From Paludibacterium sp. (GTDB lineage Bacteria > Pseudomonadota > Gammaproteobacteria > Burkholderiales > Chromobacteriaceae), in assembly GCF_019232825.1 (NCBI RefSeq), contig NZ_JAFAND010000094.1:1-50583 (forward strand): a DNA stretch of 50,583 nucleotides. The letters run 5' to 3'. Of this stretch, positions 7,728-15,537 are shown piece after piece. Below the pieces are notes generated by a model. The model was not told the DNA's origin. It saw only the letters and a list, made by a program, of their open reading frames with translations, and made no database searches. Both the position numbers and the translations under genes were made by a program. Within the stretch, counting starts at the first letter, position 1, and the number at the start of each line of letters is the position of its first letter.

Positions 7728-8492
7728 CTAGCCCCCTTCTTGATCACGCCGGCGTAGATCCAACTCGATGATTTCACCACTGCGGCCGGCGCTGTCGCTC
7801 CCCAACCAGTATAGGAACCAAGGCATCACGTCCGACAGCTCGGCCCGCTCGCTCCGGTCTTCGCCGGGATGGGTCTTCATACGCAACGGCGAATTGATCG
7901 GTCCCGGCACCAGCAAATTGACGCGCAAATTCGGCTTGTCGTCCCACTCGCTCGCCGCCACCTGGGTGAGATAAACCAAGCCGGCCTTGGAGGCGCCGAA
8001 CCCGCCCCAATACGCGCCGGGGTGCAGCCCATGCGTCTCGCCGACGAACAGCACCGATGCATCCGGCGCCTGCGTCAACAACGGCAGGCAGGCACGGGTC
8101 AGCGCCAACGGCGCCACCGTGTTGATGCGGTACTGGTTCATCCATTCCTCGATGCTTTGATCGGACAGCGGCGAGACGGCGTAAAGGTAAGAAGCACAGT
8201 GAACGATGCCGTCGAGCCGACCCAATTCACGTTGAATTTGCAACGCCGCGCTATTGAATTCGTTTTCGGTCGCGGTAAACAGATCGAGCGGCAGCGCCGC
8301 CGGCTCCGGTCCGCCATTGGCGACGATTTCGTCGTAGATGGCCTCCAACCGTTTCACGTTGCGCGCCGACAGCACCACGGTGGCGCCGTGCGCCGCACAG
8401 GTCAGTGCCAGCTGGCGTCCCAATCCCTTGGTGGCGCCGGTCACCAAAATGACGCGACCGGCCAGATAATCCCGGGCAAATTCTTTTCTCAT
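7728..8492 (-). CDS. YciK-like short-chain dehydrogenase/reductase, catalytic residues altered
   Basis: 254 residues from ATG 8492. The Rossmann start is VTGATKGLGR and the protein has the SDR length. In the active-site segment the usual serine is absent (LFVGETHG) and the YxxxK motif reads FGASK, so the catalytic tyrosine is phenylalanine. The lysine remains. It may bind NAD(P) without ordinary SDR chemistry, or use another residue. It lies 5 bp after hpnE in the squalene run and 1 bp before the lipoprotein, suggesting a linked function that cannot be specified. YciK homologues are otherwise poorly characterised. Confidence 0.85.
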   Translation of the reverse strand: MRKEFARDYLAGRVILVTGATKGLGRQLALTCAAHGATVVLSARNVKRLEAIYDEIVANGGPEPAALPLDLFTATENEFNSAALQIQRELGRLDGIVHCASYLYAVSPLSDQSIEEWMNQYRINTVAPLALTRACLPLLTQAPDASVLFVGETHGLHPGAYWGGFGASKAGLVYLTQVAASEWDDKPNLRVNLLVPGPINSPLRMKTHPGEDRSERAELSDVMPWFLYWLGSDSAGRSGEIIELDLRRRDQEGG

Positions 8493-8497
8493 CGTTA

Positions 8498-9781
8498 TTA
8501 TCGCTCTGTGTGAGTCATGTCCTGCATTAACGCGTGAGCCGCGGCAACGCCGCTTTGCACTGCGCCTTCCAGCGTCGCCGGGTACTCCCCCTCCACCCAG
8601 TCGCCCGCCAAGAACAACGATTGTACGCCAAGCCGGACACCGGGCCGAGTCAAACCCGGCGTGGCGGCGAAGGTTGCGCGCCGCTCCACCACCACCCGCG
8701 TCCAAGCGGGCTCTGGCAGATCCGCCACTATGCGCCGCGCGTCGGCCAGCACGGCGGCAATCAGCGCCGCGTCGCCCTCGGGCAGCGCCCCCGGCTGCGG
8801 CGCGCTGATGACCGCCGCCAGCATCCCCGCCTCGCCGCACAACGCATCGCGGTCGAACAGCCAATCCGCCGTACCGCGGCGCAGGCCGATCATCGGCTCC
8901 GGCAACCTCGGCGGCCGGGCGAAACGCAGGTATACGGTATATATCGGCAGGAAAGAGAGTTTCTTGACGATCGGCGGCACGATCGCCGCCGGCAACAGGC
9001 GCGCGGCATGATACGGCGCGCAGGCAACGATGGCGGCGTCGAATGCCTCGCCGTCGACCAGCACCCCATTCGCCACCGGCTCGACCGAAGTCACGCGATG
9101 GCCGAAATGAAACATGCCCCCTTGCGCCGCCAGCCACGCCACCGCGGGCTCGGGGAACAACGCGGAGAGATCCCGCCGGGGCAGCAGCATGTCGCTCGCC
9201 GCGCGCGCCGCGCCCAAACTGTCACGCAGCACCGCCGCCAGCATGCGCATCGAAGCCTGCTCCGGGGGGGTATTCAACGCCGCCAGCACCAGCGGCCGCC
9301 AAAAGGTTTCTTTTAACACCGCATCTTGTCGTGCGGCATCGAGCCATTCGGCCACGGTCGGGTCGCCGGCAACCTGCCAACGGGCCAGCGAGAGCCGCCC
9401 CAACGCAAAGATCAACCGGCCCTTATCGCGCCAGGACAGCCCACGCGCGGACAACAGCCCGGCAAGCAAATGCCATGGCGCCGGCCAGCGCGGACATCGC
9501 ATACGGAGTCCGTCGGCCTGCACCCAGGTGAGCGGCAGACGCAGCAACGCCGACGCCTGATCGGCCCCCACCTGACGCATCAGACGCCAGCAGGTTTGGT
9601 AAGCGCCAAGCAGGATATGCTGGCCATTGTCGATGGTGTGCTCCGCGTCGCGTACGCGGCGCGCACGCCCCCCCGGCGTCCGCCCGGCTTCGAATACCGT
9701 CAGGCGGACATGCGGCGCCAACTCGACCGCGGCGGCCAAGCCGGCCCAGCCGGCACCGATAACGGCGACCCGCGGCTTCAC
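8498..9781 (-). CDS. hpnE: Hydroxysqualene dehydroxylase HpnE
   Basis: The protein begins VKPRVAVIGAGWAGLAA, an FAD-binding Rossmann motif, and continues as an amine-oxidase-like flavoprotein of the squalene-associated family, ending SLFLAGDWVEGEYPATLEGAV. The family reduces hydroxysqualene to squalene. The GTG at 9781 overlaps the hpnD stop as GTGA and gives 427 residues; an ATG at 9820 would add 13 residues inside hpnD. Neither has a strong ribosome site, so translational coupling is likely. Third step of the HpnC-HpnD-HpnE pathway encoded here. Confidence 0.93.
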   Translation of the reverse strand: MKPRVAVIGAGWAGLAAAVELAPHVRLTVFEAGRTPGGRARRVRDAEHTIDNGQHILLGAYQTCWRLMRQVGADQASALLRLPLTWVQADGLRMRCPRWPAPWHLLAGLLSARGLSWRDKGRLIFALGRLSLARWQVAGDPTVAEWLDAARQDAVLKETFWRPLVLAALNTPPEQASMRMLAAVLRDSLGAARAASDMLLPRRDLSALFPEPAVAWLAAQGGMFHFGHRVTSVEPVANGVLVDGEAFDAAIVACAPYHAARLLPAAIVPPIVKKLSFLPIYTVYLRFARPPRLPEPMIGLRRGTADWLFDRDALCGEAGMLAAVISAPQPGALPEGDAALIAAVLADARRIVADLPEPAWTRVVVERRATFAATPGLTRPGVRLGVQSLFLAGDWVEGEYPATLEGAVQSGVAAAHALMQDMTHTER

Positions 9782-10623
9782 GGACGGTAACCGAACGTCC
9801 AGGTCGTCCAGGCCAGCCATAATTTTCGCAACGGCGTCAGCGACAGCCGCTGATTAAGCACTTTTTCCGGCCCATCCCGCCGAATTTCTTCCAGCGTGGC
9901 GCGATAGATGGCCGCCATCACAAGCCCTGTGCGCTGGGCTTTGCGGTCGGCCGCCGGCAACAGCGACCAGGCTTGGCGGTAGTAGTCTTGCGCCCGGTCG
10001 ATCTGAAACAGCATGAGCTGCCGGAACGCATCGCTCTCGCGGCCATGCTGCAGGTCGGCGGCGGGCACCTTGAAGGCATGCAGGTCTTCGATCGGCAGAT
10101 AGATGCGGCCGCGGCGCGCGTCCTCGCCAACGTCGCGGATGATATTGGTCAGCTGCAGCGCCACGCCGAGGCGGTCGGCATACTGCAGCGTCTGGGCATC
10201 GGAAAAGCCGAAGATGCGCGCCGACAACTCGCCCACCACCCCGGCGACGCGCCGGCAATACAGCAGCAAATCCTGAAAACGCTCGTAGCGGGCAAACTTC
10301 AGGTCCATTTCCATGCCGTCGACGATTTCCAGCAACCCCTCCGCCGGCAACGCAAAGGGCGCGACGTGCGGCGCCAGCGCCTGCGTCACCGGATGGCCGG
10401 GCCGGCCGGTATACAACCGCCCGATTTCGTCACGCCACCAGGCCAGCTTTGCATGCGCCACCGCGTGCTCATGCGCTTCGTCGACAACATCGTCCACCTC
10501 GCGGCAAAAGGCGTATAACGCCGTGATTGCCTGCCGGCGCGCGTCGGACAGAAAACGGAAACTGTAGTAGAAGCTGGAGCCGCTCGCGGCGGCCTTGTCC
10601 TGACAATATTGCTCGGGCGTCAC
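9778..10623 (-). CDS. hpnD: Presqualene diphosphate synthase HpnD
   Basis: 281 residues from a GTG at 10623 preceded by GGAGAGG. It carries the two aspartate-rich motifs of squalene/phytoene synthases: REVDDVVDE and TNIIRDVGEDARRGRIYLP. HpnD condenses two farnesyl diphosphates to presqualene diphosphate. The gene follows hpnC by 27 bp and overlaps hpnE. Assignment as HpnD rather than HpnC rests on the order in the operon and on closer likeness to the HpnD type (start MTPEQYCQDKAA). Confidence 0.93.
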   Translation of the reverse strand: MTPEQYCQDKAAASGSSFYYSFRFLSDARRQAITALYAFCREVDDVVDEAHEHAVAHAKLAWWRDEIGRLYTGRPGHPVTQALAPHVAPFALPAEGLLEIVDGMEMDLKFARYERFQDLLLYCRRVAGVVGELSARIFGFSDAQTLQYADRLGVALQLTNIIRDVGEDARRGRIYLPIEDLHAFKVPAADLQHGRESDAFRQLMLFQIDRAQDYYRQAWSLLPAADRKAQRTGLVMAAIYRATLEEIRRDGPEKVLNQRLSLTPLRKLWLAWTTWTFGYRP

Positions 10624-10650
10624 TCGCCTCTCCTTGTCGAAAAACGCATA

Positions 10651-11463
10651 TTAGCGCGCCCAAAGCGCGCGCCACAGCATGCCGACCCAATCGCGCGTGC
10701 CAAGCACGGGGCGCGCCGTGAACACGTTGCCGCCGCTATGATGCAATTTTTGCAAAATGCGGTCGCCGCCCAGGATGATCAGACGCAACTCCAGACCGAT
10801 CCGACCGTGCAGCTTTTTCCCGAGCGGCGCGCCGGCGTGCAGCAATTTACGCGCGCGCTCGATCTGTTTGAGCATCATCGGCGTCCACAGCCCGCCGGCA
10901 TCGCCGGCGGCGATCTGCGCCTCGCCGACCCGGAACCGCGCCAGGTCCTCCTGCGGCAAATACACCCTGCCTTTGCGCCAATCGACACCGACGTCCTGCA
11001 GAAAATTGATCAACTGCAACGCGCTGCAGATGCCGTCGGACATCGCCAAACTTCTGGCATCGGTCTCGCCGTACAGCGACAACATCAGCCGGCCGACGGG
11101 ATTGGCCGAGCGCCGGCAGTAATCCATCACTTCGGCGAAATTTTCATAGCGGGTCTTGACCACGTCCTGCTCGAAGGCCGACAACAGATCGTAAAACGGA
11201 TCGAGCGCCAACGCGTGCTTGGCGATCACCGACGCCAGCGCCGCCATGAGCGCGGTCTGCGGCGTCTCGCCGGCGCCAATGCGGCCAAGCTCGTCACGCA
11301 ACGCCTGCAGCGCCGCCAGACGCTCCGCGGCGGTAGCATCGCCCTCGTCGGCCAAATCGTCGGCATAGCGCGCGAAACGGTAGATCACGTGCACGGCCGC
11401 GCGCAAACGGCGCGGCAACAGCAACGATCCGACCGGGAAATTTTCGTAGTGACCGACCGACAT
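10651..11463 (-). CDS. hpnC: Hydroxysqualene synthase HpnC
   Basis: 270 residues from ATG 11463 (start MSVGHYENFPVGS, typical of HpnC). The longer frame to 11658 runs through the tRNA-Ala gene and was rejected. Motifs RYADDLADE and INFLQDVGVDWRKGRVYLP are the two metal-binding aspartate sites of the squalene synthase fold. HpnC converts presqualene diphosphate to hydroxysqualene. It is the first gene of the leftward run; its promoter must lie between 11464 and the tRNA genes but no clear hexamers were picked out. No hopanoid cyclase gene is in the window, so the end use of squalene is unknown. Confidence 0.93.
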   Translation of the reverse strand: MSVGHYENFPVGSLLLPRRLRAAVHVIYRFARYADDLADEGDATAAERLAALQALRDELGRIGAGETPQTALMAALASVIAKHALALDPFYDLLSAFEQDVVKTRYENFAEVMDYCRRSANPVGRLMLSLYGETDARSLAMSDGICSALQLINFLQDVGVDWRKGRVYLPQEDLARFRVGEAQIAAGDAGGLWTPMMLKQIERARKLLHAGAPLGKKLHGRIGLELRLIILGGDRILQKLHHSGGNVFTARPVLGTRDWVGMLWRALWAR

Positions 11464-11566
11464 GACGAACGACTCATCCGAGGCAAAGTCCGGATTATAA
11501 CCGAGCCGATACCGCCTGCCCCCGCCTCGCCGCGCAAGGTTCGACAAAAAATTTTTGCCTACCCCC

Positions 11567-11595
11567 TTTACAGCGCAAAATGTCGTCCATATAAT
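11567..11595 (+). promoter_or_regulatory. sigma-70 promoter of the tRNA-Ala/tRNA-Glu unit
   Basis: TTTACA at 11567-11572 and TATAAT at 11590-11595 are 17 bases apart. The first tRNA starts 21 bases after the -10 box. A near-consensus stable-RNA promoter. Confidence 0.85.
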
Positions 11596-11616
11596 GCGCC
11601 CCACTGTTCGCAGTAC

Positions 11617-11692
<76 letters not shown>

Positions 11693-11694
11693 CA

Positions 11695-11769
11695 GTCCCT
11701 ATAGTTTAGCGGTTAGAACACTGCCCTTTCACGGCGGCGGCCGGGGTTCGATTCCCCGTGGGGACGCCA
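11695..11769 (+). tRNA. tRNA-Glu (TTC)
   Basis: A 75-base tRNA beginning GTCCCTATAG and ending GGGACGCCA, anticodon loop CTTTCAC with anticodon TTC, T-arm CGGGGTTCGATTCCCCG and an encoded CCA. The acceptor stem GTCCC..GGGAC pairs perfectly. A terminator follows after 7 bases. Confidence 0.95.
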
Positions 11770-11776
11770 AATACAG

Positions 11777-11810
11777 AAAGCCACTGGCCATTGCGGCAAG
11801 TGGCTTTTTT
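11777..11810 (+). terminator. Rho-independent terminator of the tRNA unit
   Basis: AAAGCCACT pairs with AGTGGCTTT round a 13-base loop, followed by a run of six T (11805-11810). Confidence 0.88.
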
Positions 11811-11885
11811 CATACCGGATCCAGTCCATAAAAAAAAAGCGGCGCTTGAACGGCGCCGCCAAAGACTGTGCTCAAGGCACGGGGA

Positions 11886-12671
11886 TCAAAATGCCGGAAT
11901 GATCGAGCCTTTGTATTTGCTCTCGATGAACTGGCGCACCTCGGGCGAATTCAACGCCGCCGCCAGTTTCTTCACCGCCGGGCTATTCTGGTTGTCTGGC
12001 CGCGCCACCAGCAGGTTGGCGTAGACCGAGCGGCCGTTCTCCAGGGCAATCGCATCGCGTGTCGGCGTAAGCTTGGCTTCCAGCGCGTAATTGGTATTGA
12101 TCACCGCCAGATCGACCTGGTCGAGCACACGCGGCAACACTGCCGCGTCCAGCTCGCGGATCTGCAGATTCTTGGGATTGGCGACAATGTCCTGCGTCGT
12201 CGACAAGATATTGTGCGGGTCCTTCAGCGTGATCAGCCCATTGCGCGCGAGCAGCAGCAAGGCGCGGCCGACATTGGCCGGATCGTTCGGGATGGCGACC
12301 ACGCCTTCGTCCGGCACCTGGGCCAATGACTTGTAACGATGCGAGTAGACGCCGAACGGCTCGATATGCACCGGAACGACGCCGACCAAGTGCGTGCCAT
12401 GGCTCTGGTTGTATTTATCCAGGTAGGGCTGGTGCTGGAAAAAATTCACATCGATATGTTTTTCACTGACCTGCACATTGGGTTGGACATAATCATCGAA
12501 AACCTTCACCTGCAGATCCACGCCTTGGCGTGCCAACTGCGGTTTGACGAACTCCAGAATCTCCGCGTGCGGCACCGCGCTGGCGGCAACCGTCAACGTC
12601 TCCGCGCGCAGCGTGAAAGACGCCACCCCCAGCAGGGCAGCAAGCAAAAGATAGCGTTTTTTCAACATCAT
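11886..12671 (-). CDS. metQ: D-methionine-binding protein of MetNIQ importer
   Basis: 261 residues from ATG 12671 (a second ATG follows at 12668). NlpA/MetQ family features are clear: VAASAVPHAEILEFVKP, VNFFQHQPYLD, VAIPNDPANVGRALLLL and a C-terminal KYKGSIIPAF. The signal peptide ends in an alanine-type cleavage site (TLRAE) with no lipobox cysteine, so the protein is probably soluble periplasmic instead of the lipoprotein seen in E. coli. It is the last gene of the leftward metNIQ operon, 30 bp after metI. It binds methionine and delivers it to MetI. Confidence 0.95.
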   Translation of the reverse strand: MMLKKRYLLLAALLGVASFTLRAETLTVAASAVPHAEILEFVKPQLARQGVDLQVKVFDDYVQPNVQVSEKHIDVNFFQHQPYLDKYNQSHGTHLVGVVPVHIEPFGVYSHRYKSLAQVPDEGVVAIPNDPANVGRALLLLARNGLITLKDPHNILSTTQDIVANPKNLQIRELDAAVLPRVLDQVDLAVINTNYALEAKLTPTRDAIALENGRSVYANLLVARPDNQNSPAVKKLAAALNSPEVRQFIESKYKGSIIPAF

Positions 12672-12701
12672 CGTCCTCTCTTCTCTCTATGAACCAGGTA
12701 T

Positions 12702-13361
12702 TTATTTACGGGTAAAATGCAGCGTCAGCCGGTCGCCCGCCCACTGAAGCAGCTGGACCAGCACAACCATGAGCGCCACGGTGATCACCATCACGTCCAC
12801 CTGAAAACGTTGATAGCCATAGCGAATCGCCAAATCGCCCAGTCCGCCGCCGCCAATGGCGCCGGCCATGGCCGAATAGGACACGAGCGCCACGCCAGTC
12901 ACCGTCGCGGCAGCCACCAGGCCCGGTAAAGATTCGGGCAGCAGCGCGCCGAAGATAATCTGGCGCGTCGTCGCCCCCATGGCCTGACAGGCATCGAACA
13001 AGCCGCGATCCACTTCGCGCAGAACGTTTTCCACCAGCCGGGCATAGAAAGGCGCGGCGGAAATCACCAGCGGCGGCACGGCGCCCGCCACGCCAATGGA
13101 TGTACCGATCAGCAAGACCGTGAAGGGAATCATGACGATGAGCAAAATGATGAACGGCACGGAACGCAGCCCATTCACCACCGCCGACAAGCCGGCATGC
13201 ACGCCGTGGTGCTGCAACAACTGACGTCTGCCGCTGAGGAACAACAACACGCCAAGCGGCAGCCCCAGCAACACAGCAAACACCAGCGACACGCCACTCA
13301 TCACCAGCGTATCGATCAATCCTTGTCCGATCTCGGGCCAGACGACATCGCTAAAATTCAT
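12702..13361 (-). CDS. metI: Methionine ABC transporter permease
   Basis: 219 residues from ATG 13361, which overlaps the metN stop as ATGA and follows GAGGTGG. It is an inner-membrane permease with about five hydrophobic helices and the EAA loop (FDACQAMGATTRQIIFGALLPES), which docks with the ATPase. The segment SYSAMAGAIGGGGLGDLAIRYGYQRF is diagnostic of MetI. It forms the channel of the MetNIQ importer. Confidence 0.96.
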   Translation of the reverse strand: MNFSDVVWPEIGQGLIDTLVMSGVSLVFAVLLGLPLGVLLFLSGRRQLLQHHGVHAGLSAVVNGLRSVPFIILLIVMIPFTVLLIGTSIGVAGAVPPLVISAAPFYARLVENVLREVDRGLFDACQAMGATTRQIIFGALLPESLPGLVAAATVTGVALVSYSAMAGAIGGGGLGDLAIRYGYQRFQVDVMVITVALMVVLVQLLQWAGDRLTLHFTRK

Positions 13362-14371
13362 GCCACCACCTCGTGATGAACGTTCCAACGGGTGAAAAAC
13401 GCCAGCGCCGGGCCGATCTCGACGTGAGCGCCGACGGCTTCGACCAACAACTGGCCGTACGGCGTCTCCTTGATGCGGCCGACCGATCCTTGCAGGATGT
13501 TGAACCGCAGGCCGGTCTCCTCCGTAGCGCGGCTGAGCAGCGGCTGATAGGTGGTGTCGCCGACAAAGGTCAGACGCAGCAACGGACCGGTTGCCCGCTG
13601 ACGCAGCTGTATCAGCGCCCCTTCATCCGGCGTGCCGCTTTCGGCCAACAGGCTGCGGGTCACGGCATGCTGGGGGTGAAGAAAGATATCGGCGACGCGC
13701 CCGGTTTCGACGACGCGACCGTGGTCGAGCACCGCGACGCGATCGCATAGATTGCGAATGACCGACATCTCGTGCGTGATCAATACGATGGTCAGCCCCA
13801 GCTCGCGATTGATGTCTTGCAACAATTGCAAAATCGACAACGTGGTCTGAGGGTCCAGCGCCGAGGTAGCCTCGTCGGACAGCAGCACGCTCGGCGCATT
13901 GGCCAACGCCCGGGCAATGCCGACGCGCTGCTTCTGCCCGCCGGAAAGGCGGGCCGGATAGCTGTCGCGGTATGCGCTCAGGCCGACGCGCTCAAGCAGC
14001 GCATCGACGCGGCGGTCGATGGCATCGCGATCATGCCGGCCCGCCAACCGGAGCGGGAAAGACACGTTTTGCGCCACCGTCTTTGCGTGCAGCAGATTGA
14101 AGTGCTGGAAAATCATGCCCAAACGCTGGCGCATCCGCGGCAACTCGCGCGCGCTGAGCGTGCTCAGATCTTGGCCATCGACCAGCACCCTGCCGGACGA
14201 CGGCGTCTCAAGACGATTCAGGCAACGGATCAAGGTGCTTTTGCCGGCGCCTGAGCGGCCGATGATGCCAAAGATCTCCCCCTTGTCGATCGACAGATCG
14301 ACCGCGTCCAACGCCAGATGGTCGGCGCCTCTTCCGGGATAGATTTTTGTTAACTGTTCGATACGAATCAC
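13358..14371 (-). CDS. metN: Methionine ABC transporter ATP-binding protein
   Basis: 337 residues from a GTG at 14371 with GAGGA nine bases upstream. Walker A GRSGAGKST, signature LSGGQKQR, Walker B VLLSDEATSALD and H-loop ITHEMSVI are all intact. The C-terminal part (LLRLTFVGDTTYQPLLSR onward) is a NIL domain, which binds methionine and inhibits transport when methionine is plentiful. First gene of metN-metI-metQ; upstream is an AT-rich stretch with a palindrome at 14425-14457. Confidence 0.96.
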   Translation of the reverse strand: MIRIEQLTKIYPGRGADHLALDAVDLSIDKGEIFGIIGRSGAGKSTLIRCLNRLETPSSGRVLVDGQDLSTLSARELPRMRQRLGMIFQHFNLLHAKTVAQNVSFPLRLAGRHDRDAIDRRVDALLERVGLSAYRDSYPARLSGGQKQRVGIARALANAPSVLLSDEATSALDPQTTLSILQLLQDINRELGLTIVLITHEMSVIRNLCDRVAVLDHGRVVETGRVADIFLHPQHAVTRSLLAESGTPDEGALIQLRQRATGPLLRLTFVGDTTYQPLLSRATEETGLRFNILQGSVGRIKETPYGQLLVEAVGAHVEIGPALAFFTRWNVHHEVVA

Positions 14372-14424
14372 TGCAGCGGTCCTCAGTCATGGCGGCGTAC
14401 TTTGGATACTGTATCAACGATTAG

Positions 14425-14457
14425 ATATTTCAAACAATTATTTAAATTGTTAAATAT
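14425..14457. promoter_or_regulatory. AT-rich palindrome upstream of metN (candidate operator)
   Basis: AACAATT (14433-14439) and AATTGTT (14445-14451) are inverted repeats, extended outward by ATATTT (14425-14430) and AAATAT (14452-14457). It lies about 55-85 bases before the metN start, where a repressor site would be expected. The binding protein is unknown. Confidence 0.4.
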
Positions 14458-14522
14458 ATAGCCAATAGGAATATAGAGAAATCAGCGGAACAGGACACCA
14501 ACGGCAACAACGCAAGGATATG

Positions 14523-14547
14523 GCACCGGACGAGGAACGCCCGGTGC
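14523..14547 (-). terminator. Hairpin after mmuM, possible terminator
   Basis: GCACCGG (14523-14529) pairs with CCGGTGC (14541-14547). There is no T-run, so the call is weak; it lies 14 bases beyond the mmuM stop. Confidence 0.25.
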
Positions 14548-14560
14548 GCCGAGGAAACGC

Positions 14561-15529
14561 TTAAGCGGGAGAGGCGGCGCCGCCGCGCGCCCAGGCGGAC
14601 ACGGCGGCGATTTCCGCCGGGCCGGTGCGGCAGCAACCGCCGATCAGCCGCGCGCCGGCGCGATGCCAATCGCGCGCGGCGGCGGAGAATTCGGCGGCAT
14701 CGCGCGGGCCATGCCAACATTTGTGTTGCGGATCGTAGGTTTCGCCCGAATTGGGATAGACCAGAATCGGTTTGGCGGTGACCTGCGCCGCCGCCGCGAT
14801 CAGCGCGGGCACATGCACCGGCGCCGTGCAATTGAGGCCCACCGCGACTACTTGATCGAACGCCGCCAAGGCCGCCAGGCAATCCGCCAACGGCTCGCCC
14901 TGACAGTTATGCGCGCCATCGCGGCAGGAAAAGCTGATCCAGGCGCGCGCCGCGGGGAACTCCGCCAACAGTCGCGCCAAAGCCCGCGCTTCGGCCAAGC
15001 ACGGCACCGTCTCGCACGCCAGCAGATCCGGCTCGGCCGACAGCAGGGCCGCCATGCGCGGCCGGTGAAAATCCATCAGCGCCGTCTCGTCGAGCCCGTA
15101 ATCACCCCGGTATTCCGAGCCATCCGCCAACATCGCGCCATAAGGCCCAACCGAAGCCGCCACCAGCGGCCGCAAGCGGCCGGCGCGATGCGCCGGCTCG
15201 GCCCAGAACGCGTCGCGCGCCTCGCGCGCCAATTCGATCGAGCGTCGCATCAACGCGGCGGCCTGCGCCTCGGCGATGCCGCGGCGGGCAAATCCCTCGA
15301 AAGTCGCCTGATAGCTGGCTGTGGTGGCCACGTCGGCGCCGGCGGCGAAATAATCGACATGCACTTGGCGAATCAGCTCGGGCGCCTCGATCAGCACCCG
15401 CGCCGACCAAAGCGGATCGTTCAGATCGCAGCCGCGCGCCTCCAGCTCGGTCGCCAGCGCGCCGTCCAGCACCATCACCGGTCGCGCCGCCAAAAAATCT
15501 TGCACCGAATGGCGCTCGTCATCGTGCAT
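14561..15529 (-). CDS. mmuM: Homocysteine S-methyltransferase
   Basis: 322 residues from ATG 15529 with GGAGA upstream; the longer frame lies inside the cbs gene. The start VMVLDGALATELEARG is typical, and the zinc-binding cysteines are present in VGLNCTAP and GGCCRTGP. The enzyme methylates homocysteine, normally from S-methylmethionine, to give methionine. It starts 8 bp after the cystathionine beta-synthase gene, so the two enzymes that compete for homocysteine are co-transcribed. The methyl donor cannot be proved from sequence. Confidence 0.92.
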   Translation of the reverse strand: MHDDERHSVQDFLAARPVMVLDGALATELEARGCDLNDPLWSARVLIEAPELIRQVHVDYFAAGADVATTASYQATFEGFARRGIAEAQAAALMRRSIELAREARDAFWAEPAHRAGRLRPLVAASVGPYGAMLADGSEYRGDYGLDETALMDFHRPRMAALLSAEPDLLACETVPCLAEARALARLLAEFPAARAWISFSCRDGAHNCQGEPLADCLAALAAFDQVVAVGLNCTAPVHVPALIAAAAQVTAKPILVYPNSGETYDPQHKCWHGPRDAAEFSAAARDWHRAGARLIGGCCRTGPAEIAAVSAWARGGAASPA

Positions 15530-15537
15530 ATCGTCTC

